A stretch of 64,000 nucleotides of DNA from 62-47 sp044463945 (GTDB lineage Bacteria > Pseudomonadota > Alphaproteobacteria > Rhizobiales > Xanthobacteraceae). The translations under genes and the position numbers were made by a program. The stretch spans positions 1-64,000 of the forward strand of contig JBIQLW010000017.1 in NCBI GenBank assembly GCA_044463945.1, read 5' to 3'. Below are positions 46,361 through 52,396 of this stretch, in pieces (the first letter of the stretch is position 1; each line of letters begins with the position of its first letter). A model generated the notes under the pieces. The model worked only from the letters and a program-made list of their open reading frames with translations, was not told the DNA's origin and did no database searches.

Positions 46361-47850
46361 CAAGCGGCTTCCCCGCAAAAGATGCGCTGATACAGATCCG
46401 CGCCAAAACTTTTCGGCATCGGCCTGGCCTCGCGCAAGCGGAAACTTCGCGTGCCGTCCTCGTTGCGCTCCGCCCGGAGAAACAGCGCGCGGTCGTCGTC
46501 GAGGAACGAACGTGCGAACTGATACATATGCGACACGAAGAATACCGTGACACCGTTCTCCTGAAGCGCCGAGATGATCTGACGCGCGATTTCCGAGCCT
46601 TCGCGCTCGTGGGTCGCAGCAAAAGATTCGTTGAACAGCGCCAGCGCGTGGCGATGGATGCCATCGGCAATGACGCTCATGCGCACCAGCTCCTCGTCGA
46701 ACTTTCCGCTCTGCATATCGCGATCCTCTTCGCGCTTGTAGTGAGTGAACAGGCCGGTATGAACCGATGAGGCGAAGGCATCGGCAGTGACGAACATCCC
46801 GCACTGGAGCATCAGTTGGGCAAGACCGACGCTGCGCAGGAAGGTCGATTTTCCGCCGCGGTTGGCGCCGGTGACGATCACCAGCGGCTTGCCGTCGGCG
46901 TTCACATCGTTGCCAACCGGGGGGCGCTTGAGCGTCAAGGCCAGACAGATGTCGCGAAGATTGCGGCAGCGGAAGCGGTTCTCGTGTGCATCAGCATCAG
47001 GAAAAGAGATCGTCTCCCCAATCCGGTCAAGCTGCTCTTTCAGGTTCAGGCAGCCGAGATAGAACGCAAGCTCCGCGCGCAGCGTCTTGATGAATCTGAG
47101 AGCGTGCTCGGCGGACTGATAGAGCGCGTCGGCGATCAGAATCAGCCCGCGCCGCTCCAACTCGCTGAAGGCCCGGGCACCGGCTTCGTCGCGTGGATGC
47201 AACTGGAGTGTGAAGCTCTGCGCGCCGGGCGTGACTAGCCGCCGCAGCCAGCTCAGATCGCGACGTTGCGGCTTGCGCAGCATGGTGCCCACGCCCTTGC
47301 CGCCCATGCCGACGCGCGCGCTGAGAAGAAGACCGTTCTGGAATGTCAGGTTATTGAGGTCAGTTTGCGCGGCGTTGAGATAAGCGTCGTCGAGATCGCG
47401 TTCGAGGGTTGCGAACAACTGCCTGAACCCGCGCGAGTCGAACCTGTTCGCATTCGCCGCGCAGGTCTTGCGCAGACGCGCGAGAACGTCGAGGCTGCCT
47501 TGCAGGGTGCGCACCGCGCTTCCGACCCGCAACGATGCGTCGCGGCCGTGAAGGCTGAAATTCCAGCTATGCTCGCGGTCGAACGGCTCGATGGCGATCG
47601 TATAAAACTGGCGGACGATGGCGGGATTCGCCAGGCAATCTTTCAGAACCTCCTGCCGATAGCGGATCGTCGCGATATTGTTGGTCCATGCGTGCGCGCA
47701 CGCCGCCGTCATGATGTCGTAAAGGTAGCGATCATCGCCGGCCGCGGCACGCAGGAGAACATCGAGTTCGATATCCTGGGCGAACGGGGTCGGCTGATCC
47801 GGCGGCTGGGCGTTGAAATCGCGGTCCGGGTGCATCAGGAAAACCTTCAT
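46360..47850 (-). CDS. MutS-like ATPase, second of a pair
   Basis: The 496-residue protein has the MutS lever/clamp-like helical region followed by the MutS ATPase domain: Walker A TGANRGGKSTFLRSVGLAQL (about residues 325-344), FTHYKREEDRDMQSGKFDEE, and a Walker B in which ALFNESFAAT replaces the usual DE by NE. The mismatch-recognition domain of true MutS is absent, and the length is about half. It overlaps the upstream paralogue by ATGA. Expression depends on the fluoride riboswitch at 49522. The two proteins may form a heterodimer. Confidence 0.88.
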   Translation of the reverse strand: MKVFLMHPDRDFNAQPPDQPTPFAQDIELDVLLRAAAGDDRYLYDIMTAACAHAWTNNIATIRYRQEVLKDCLANPAIVRQFYTIAIEPFDREHSWNFSLHGRDASLRVGSAVRTLQGSLDVLARLRKTCAANANRFDSRGFRQLFATLERDLDDAYLNAAQTDLNNLTFQNGLLLSARVGMGGKGVGTMLRKPQRRDLSWLRRLVTPGAQSFTLQLHPRDEAGARAFSELERRGLILIADALYQSAEHALRFIKTLRAELAFYLGCLNLKEQLDRIGETISFPDADAHENRFRCRNLRDICLALTLKRPPVGNDVNADGKPLVIVTGANRGGKSTFLRSVGLAQLMLQCGMFVTADAFASSVHTGLFTHYKREEDRDMQSGKFDEELVRMSVIADGIHRHALALFNESFAATHEREGSEIARQIISALQENGVTVFFVSHMYQFARSFLDDDRALFLRAERNEDGTRSFRLREARPMPKSFGADLYQRIFCGEAA

Positions 47851-49478
47851 GGGCGTATCCTCCGGCGAAGCCGCTCATAAGTCACGCCGTGTTTCTCGGC
47901 GAGCGATAGCGCGTAGGCAAGGCCGTCGGCCGGCTTGCGGATGACCTCAAAGGTACGTCGCGCCGGGTCGTCCGGATCGACGGTACTGACCATGCTGATG
48001 GTCTTTTCACTGAGCTGGGAGAGGGCGTCGATAAAGGTGACGCATACGCCAATGGCATCGGTCGCGAGAATCCGCTCAAGGATTTTCGTGCTGAGGAAGA
48101 TCTGATCGTCCAGGCTGGTTGAATTGAAAACCTCGTTGAGCACGACGACGCTGTCGGATGTCATCGCTTCGCAGCTTCGTCGCAGGCGGACCAGTTCGTC
48201 TTCGAGTTTGCCGCGTAGATTGGTGATGTCTTCCTCGCGTTCGAAGTGTGTGAAGATTCTGTCCGGAAGCATGAGCCGCGCGGCATGTCCGGGCACCGGG
48301 CAGCCGAGGCCGGCGAGGAAATGCAACTGGCCGAACATGCGGGCGAAGGTGGTCTTTCCGCCCTGATTGGGGCCGGACACCACAATCATGCGCTCGGTGC
48401 CGGAGAGGTGGAGATCATTTCGAACCACGGTGCGATTGTCGTGTGAGAGCTTGGTAGCCAGCGCCAGGTCGAAGCCGCCGTCAACGCGGGTGTCCTTGGA
48501 CGACACCGAGACCTCGGGGTGGCAGAACGGCATGCCAAGGCTTTTCAGTGGTGCGATAAATTCGAGATAAGCGATGAAGAACCCGATCTCACGGTCGAGT
48601 CGCGCGACGACCTCGTCGATGAACGTCGCATTTCGTTTGATATGATTGTTCAGGCAGCCGAACTGCTCCGGAAACAGGCGGCCGACGAAATCCAGAATGC
48701 CTTCCTCAATGTGGTTGAGCGAGCGGTCATCCACGGGCCTTGGCTGCGGGGGCAAAGGAACGTCGGTATCGCGGAATCTCGCGAAGCGCTCAAGGATGGT
48801 CAAGGTGTAGTCCGGCTCGGAGGCATATTTCCGCACCGTCACCCTGTCGCCGTGAAACAACATGGCGTAGGTGACCCGCGACAGGCTTTCGTTGATATCA
48901 CGGGTCTGCCGCGCGAGCTGCGCGAAGGGACCGGTGCTAACGTAGCTGGCGAGATAGGCGCGCAGGCTTCGCAAACCCGGCGAGCGCAGGGCGAGCGGCC
49001 GCAGCGCGTTCAGCAGCGCGGCGACGCCATCGCAATATGCGGTGATGGCCCGCTGGATCACCGTGTTGCGATGGCATTGGGACGAGATTTTTTCGGCGTC
49101 GTCGAGGTCGGCGTGCACCGCACGCATGGTACTGGAGAATTCCGGGAACACTCTGAACGTCTCGGGCTGCTCAAGATCCGCGAACACAGCCTGACGATAG
49201 CGGACAATCTCCTCGCTTCTGTAAGGCGCGTAGAAGATTGGCCGGAGAACGTCTTCGTCGCGCTTGGCGACCACCGATGCGACGATCTGATCGAGGTTGA
49301 GATCGACGAAGCACGCCGGAATCTCGCGCACCTCGCGGCGAAGAGCCTCGAGTCCCGGTGGGAACAGAATGGTCTGAAAGGCAGATGCCTCATCCCGTGC
49401 GTCGCATGCAGGCCGCAACGCCTCGCTCCGCGGGCGGCAATCCACGTCAAGATATGGAACCGGGTGGTTGTCCCTCAT
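47847..49478 (-). CDS. MutS-like ATPase, first of a pair, fluoride-controlled
   Basis: The 543-residue protein also lacks the mismatch-binding domain. Its ATPase region has Walker A SGPNQGGKTTFARMFGQLHF (about residues 367-386), THFEREEDITNLRGKLEDEL, and VVVLNEVFNSTSLDDQIF, where Asn replaces the Walker B Asp while the Glu is kept. The ATG at 49478 is directly preceded by GGCAGGGTCATC, which can pair with the riboswitch aptamer. MutS-type genes are a reported class downstream of crcB-motif RNAs. What such proteins do in fluoride stress is unknown. Confidence 0.9.
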   Translation of the reverse strand: MRDNHPVPYLDVDCRPRSEALRPACDARDEASAFQTILFPPGLEALRREVREIPACFVDLNLDQIVASVVAKRDEDVLRPIFYAPYRSEEIVRYRQAVFADLEQPETFRVFPEFSSTMRAVHADLDDAEKISSQCHRNTVIQRAITAYCDGVAALLNALRPLALRSPGLRSLRAYLASYVSTGPFAQLARQTRDINESLSRVTYAMLFHGDRVTVRKYASEPDYTLTILERFARFRDTDVPLPPQPRPVDDRSLNHIEEGILDFVGRLFPEQFGCLNNHIKRNATFIDEVVARLDREIGFFIAYLEFIAPLKSLGMPFCHPEVSVSSKDTRVDGGFDLALATKLSHDNRTVVRNDLHLSGTERMIVVSGPNQGGKTTFARMFGQLHFLAGLGCPVPGHAARLMLPDRIFTHFEREEDITNLRGKLEDELVRLRRSCEAMTSDSVVVLNEVFNSTSLDDQIFLSTKILERILATDAIGVCVTFIDALSQLSEKTISMVSTVDPDDPARRTFEVIRKPADGLAYALSLAEKHGVTYERLRRRIRP

Positions 49479-49521
49479 GATGACCCTGCCTTGGCGCCGG
49501 ATCGTGGCGCACGTTTCAAAC

Positions 49522-49566
49522 GGCAGGAGTCATCAGCATCCAAGGCGTAACAGGGGACTCCATCCC
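49522..49566 (-). promoter_or_regulatory. fluoride riboswitch (crcB motif) 1, MutS-like pair
   Basis: Read leftward, the RNA is GGGAUGGAGUCCCC, then GUUACGCC, then GCUGAUGACUCCUGCC. P1 pairs GGAGUC with GACUCC, and the GCUGAUGA block is invariant in fluoride aptamers. The P3 helix is weaker than in the other four copies. The 3' strand GAUGACUCCUGCC (49522-49534) is complementary, with one bulge, to GGCAGGGUCAUC (49479-49490), which contains the ribosome site and abuts the AUG. Fluoride binding should therefore expose the start. Confidence 0.9.
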
Positions 49567-49574
49567 TTTAAGTA

Positions 49575-49603
49575 AATTTAGGTCAGTCGGTGCGAACCGT
49601 CAA
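49575..49603 (-). promoter_or_regulatory. promoter of the MutS-like pair
   Basis: Leftward TTGACG (49603-49598), a 17-bp spacer and TAAATT (49580-49575) place the start of transcription about at the first aptamer base. The promoter overlaps the last codons of the MFS gene, so the MutS-like pair is an independent transcript. Confidence 0.7.
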
Positions 49604-50797
49604 TGCCGCCACCCGACGCCGAACGGCGATGAAGATCGGAATGGCCGCGAGTTGGGTGGCCAAACAGAATACAATCGTCGCCATCGGTGACGTGTCATAG
49701 AGAATGCCGATCGCGGCGCTGCCGACAAACCAGGCGATGCCATAGCCTGCCGTGAACAGGCCGAAGGCGGAAGCCCTGCGCCGGACCGGAACCATCGGCG
49801 CGACAGCGGCCGGGATGATGGATTCATGCACGCCCATGCCGATGCCCCAGATCGCGGCGCCGATCAGTCCCGCCCAGAACCCGCCGAGGAAAACCAGTGG
49901 CGAAAAAAGGGCGGCCACCATTGTCAGTCCGACGAGAACGGAGAAGCCGAGCCGGTCGAACAGCCGGCCGAAAACCAGCGAACTGGTGCCGCTGACTGCC
50001 ATTGCCACCGCGTAGAAAATAGCGACCCATTCGTCGGGAACGCTGTGCGTCCGGCTGAAGTGATAAGCGATCAACGGATAGTCGGCGAAACCGGCCGCGA
50101 CCAGCGCCGCGCCGGCGAGATAGAGCCAGAAGGTTTTCGGCAGCCCCTCGGCGTCGATTCCGGGCGGGGTGGAGTCGAGATCCTGCGGTCGCGGATACAG
50201 CAGGCGCGCAGCGGCGACCAGCGCGAGGTTGATGAATGCCGGGACCAACAGCACCGCGAACGCGGTGTGATAGCTGCCATGTCTAGCAAGAATGGCGGCG
50301 ACAATAAACGGCCCGAGCATTGCGCCGAACTGGTCGAGCGCCTCGTGCAGGCCGAAAACGAAACCGTAGCCGCCCGCCTGCTTCGCGGCGCAGGACAGCA
50401 TCACATCGCGGGGCGGATTGCGGATCGCTTTTCCGACCCGCTCAAGAATAATGAGAACCGCCGCCGCCGGCCAGCTTGCGGTGAGGGCGAGAGCCGGCAC
50501 TGCCGCCATCTGCACGACATAGCCGAGGATGGTGATCGGCCAGAACCGGCCGGTTGCGTCCGCCCATCGGCCGGACACCAGGCGGAAGCCGTATCCCAGC
50601 AGTTCCCCGAAGCCGGTGACGATGCCTACCACGGTCGCGGTCGCGCCGAGCGTTTCGAGATAGGGGCCGAGAATGCTGCGCGCGCCTTCATAGGTGAAAT
50701 CGGCGAAGAAGCTGAGGATACCGATCAGCACGACAAAGCGGATCGCGATGTATCTTGTGTTGGGATCGCGGGTCGGCGGCGAATCCTGTTGGGCCAT
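49583..50797 (-). CDS. MFS transporter, fluoride-controlled
   Basis: The 404-residue protein has about 12 hydrophobic segments. It carries the MFS loop 2-3 motif GYGFRLVSGRWADATGRFWP and the charged loop SLVFGRLFDRLGFS in the second half. ERVGKAIRNPPRDVMLSCAA resembles the region found in UMF1/YfkF-like transporters. The start MAQQDSPPTRD at 50797 is preceded by GAAGGGA; a GTG at 50860 lies inside the switch region. The substrate is unknown; fluoride itself, or a metabolite damaged by fluoride, is speculation. Confidence 0.88.
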   Translation of the reverse strand: MAQQDSPPTRDPNTRYIAIRFVVLIGILSFFADFTYEGARSILGPYLETLGATATVVGIVTGFGELLGYGFRLVSGRWADATGRFWPITILGYVVQMAAVPALALTASWPAAAVLIILERVGKAIRNPPRDVMLSCAAKQAGGYGFVFGLHEALDQFGAMLGPFIVAAILARHGSYHTAFAVLLVPAFINLALVAAARLLYPRPQDLDSTPPGIDAEGLPKTFWLYLAGAALVAAGFADYPLIAYHFSRTHSVPDEWVAIFYAVAMAVSGTSSLVFGRLFDRLGFSVLVGLTMVAALFSPLVFLGGFWAGLIGAAIWGIGMGVHESIIPAAVAPMVPVRRRASAFGLFTAGYGIAWFVGSAAIGILYDTSPMATIVFCLATQLAAIPIFIAVRRRVAALTVRTD

Positions 50798-50873
50798 GAG
50801 GCGGGTCCCTTCGTGCTGTGCACGATATGCGGTGGCCGCAAGGCGCAACGGTGCCCCCACCGCAAGTGAATGC

Positions 50874-50925
50874 GGCAGGAGTCATCAGCACCGAGGCGGT
50901 TGACGAAAGGGAGACTCCATTCCCC
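50874..50925 (-). promoter_or_regulatory. fluoride riboswitch 2, MFS gene
   Basis: Leftward the RNA is GGGGAAUGGAGUCUCCC, AACCGCC and GUGCUGAUGACUCCUGCC. It has one extra A in the GGGGAUGG block compared with the other copies. Downstream, UGCGGUGGGG (50864-50855) can pair over 10 bp, with three wobbles, with UCCUGCCGCA (50880-50871) across a 6-nt loop. This would disrupt P1 when no fluoride is bound. The MFS start is 76 bases downstream. Confidence 0.88.
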
Positions 50926-50930
50926 GCGTC

Positions 50931-50959
50931 ATGCTTGCGTGGCCGGTGCCGGCCGTCAA
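50931..50959 (-). promoter_or_regulatory. promoter of the MFS gene
   Basis: Leftward TTGACG (50959-50954), 17 bp, then AAGCAT (50936-50931). Only five bases separate the -10 element from the aptamer, so the transcript starts at the riboswitch. Confidence 0.55.
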
Positions 50960-51032
50960 GTGGGGCGTTCTATACAAGTCAAATAAGTAACAAGCGGTCC
51001 AGGCGCATCAGGCCCGACCGATGGCGCGAGGA

Positions 51033-51061
51033 TTGCGCATGACGTACGCTTCATCTATGTT
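51033..51061 (+). promoter_or_regulatory. promoter of the histidine phosphatase gene
   Basis: TTGCGC (51033-51038), 17 bp, then TATGTT (51056-51061). The aptamer begins seven bases downstream. This promoter and that of the MFS gene are divergent, within 75 bases of each other. Confidence 0.6.
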
Positions 51062-51068
51062 GAGGATA

Positions 51069-51114
51069 GGGGATGGAGTCCCCCTTCAACTGCCTTGGGC
51101 TGATGACTCCTGCC
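51069..51114 (+). promoter_or_regulatory. fluoride riboswitch 3, histidine phosphatase gene
   Basis: GGGGAUGGAGUCCCCC, then CAACUGCC, UUGGGCUGAUGACUCCUGCC. P1 pairs GGAGUC with GACUCC. Just downstream, CGUGGUGGGA (51123-51132) pairs over 10 bp, two of them G-U, with UCCUGCCACG (51108-51117) across UUGAC, an alternative stem that opens P1. About 155 bases separate the aptamer from the start codon. Confidence 0.92.
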
Positions 51115-51270
51115 ACGTTGACCGTGGTGGGAAGCCGTTGCCCGGCCGTCACTGCTTTCTCCGTGGTTGACACGACATGGAGAGGCATCGATGCAGGCAG
51201 GCCAGCGACGCGCCCGATTTCGCTCCCGCGCCACAAAAGTTCGCATCGTGCCCGAAAAACGGAGGCACGG

Positions 51271-51879
51271 ATGACGACCATCATTCTGACGCGCCATGGC
51301 CATGTCGCAGGTATCAATCCGCCGCGCTTTCGCGGTCAATGTCCGCTGTCCCTCACCGAACAGGGCCTTCATGAGGCAGCGATGACGGCGGAGCGCATCG
51401 CCACGACGTGGCGTCCCGCGGCGGTTCGAACCAGTCCGCTCGAACGCTGCATGGTAACCGGCGGCAAGATCGCGCGGGCGTGCGGCCTGGAGGCCACGTC
51501 CACCGACGGGCTGCTCGACCTCCATTACGGCGACTGGCAAGGGCGGACCCACGACGAGATCAGTGCGCAATGGCCCCATCTTTATTCGCTATGGCGAACC
51601 TCGCCCCATCTCGTGCGGTTTCCGGCCGGTGAATCGTTGCAGGACATCGTGCTGCGATCCGCCGATGTCTTCCGCAGCACGATCGAGGAATTTCCTGACG
51701 ATACGGTGGTTCTGGTCGGCCATGACAGCGTCAACCGAGCGTTGCTGCTGCAACTTCTCGACCAGCCGCTGTCGGCTTACTGGAAACTGGCGCAGGATCC
51801 GTGCTGCATTAACGTGATCGAATACGATAGCGATACGGCGCGCATCGTTGCGATCAACGATACCGGGCATATCGATTGA
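51271..51879 (+). CDS. histidine phosphatase, phosphoglycerate-mutase-like, fluoride-controlled
   Basis: The 202-residue protein has the catalytic LTRHGHV motif at residues 6-12, RTSPLERCMVTGGKIARACG, the acidic LLDLHYGDWQGRTHDEI and the second His in VVLVGHDSVNRALLLQLL. This branch includes cofactor-dependent phosphoglycerate mutases and broad phosphatases such as CobC-type enzymes. Length and lack of mutase-specific inserts favour a phosphatase. The ATG follows GGAGGCACGG. A fluoride-controlled enolase gene lies next to it, so a role in 2- or 3-phosphoglycerate metabolism is attractive but unproven. Confidence 0.88.
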   Translation: MTTIILTRHGHVAGINPPRFRGQCPLSLTEQGLHEAAMTAERIATTWRPAAVRTSPLERCMVTGGKIARACGLEATSTDGLLDLHYGDWQGRTHDEISAQWPHLYSLWRTSPHLVRFPAGESLQDIVLRSADVFRSTIEEFPDDTVVLVGHDSVNRALLLQLLDQPLSAYWKLAQDPCCINVIEYDSDTARIVAINDTGHID

Positions 51880-52011
51880 TGCGGCGAGACCGAACAGCCG
51901 GTTGCCGTCGCAACGCGGGACAAGGCAATCGGGATTCACTACAGTGTTTTCGTACGGAGCGGATAGAGCTCGGCAGGCTGGCCGCGATGCCGGTGACGAT
52001 AGGGGCGAGAC

Positions 52012-52377
52012 ATGCGCACGTTGGCTAACCCATCCTTCTTCCGTTTGATCGCCATGCTTCTCAGCGAGGCCGATGTCGGAATGCGGCGCACCCGATGGTC
52101 CCATCGCGGCGTCGAATGGCGCCGCGAGTGGCATACCTTCAGCGGCGCGCGATCGGGCTTCGCCATCGACCAATACGTCATCACCAAATCGAATCCCAAC
52201 GGCTGGTCGCTGCTGGTCGTCAAGGAGATGTGGTGGGACGGCGACGACAAGCCGATCCGAACGACGCAATGGGCAAAGCCATTGTCTGGGCCGCGACCGA
52301 GGATGATGGAATGGCTGCGCGCCGAGGAGCGCCGGATCGCCGCCCGACCGCTGCCAGCGGCGACCATCGCGCAATGA
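52012..52377 (+). CDS. hypothetical protein, 121 residues
   Basis: The protein is rich in Trp and Arg (HRGVEWRREWHTFSGARSGF; VVKEMWWDGDDKPIRTTQWA) and has no signal peptide or membrane segment. The ATG follows AGGGGCGAGA. It lies 132 bases after the phosphatase on the same strand and converges on the enolase gene. It may be co-transcribed with the phosphatase. I do not recognise the family. Confidence 0.6.
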   Translation: MRTLANPSFFRLIAMLLSEADVGMRRTRWSHRGVEWRREWHTFSGARSGFAIDQYVITKSNPNGWSLLVVKEMWWDGDDKPIRTTQWAKPLSGPRPRMMEWLRAEERRIAARPLPAATIAQ

Positions 52378-52396
52378 GGCGCGTGCTATGAACTTC

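Noticed and set aside
46360..49478. Canonical MutS mismatch repair genes
   Set aside because: Both proteins lack the N-terminal mismatch-recognition domain and are far shorter than MutS (about 850 residues); only the ATPase and neighbouring helical parts are shared.
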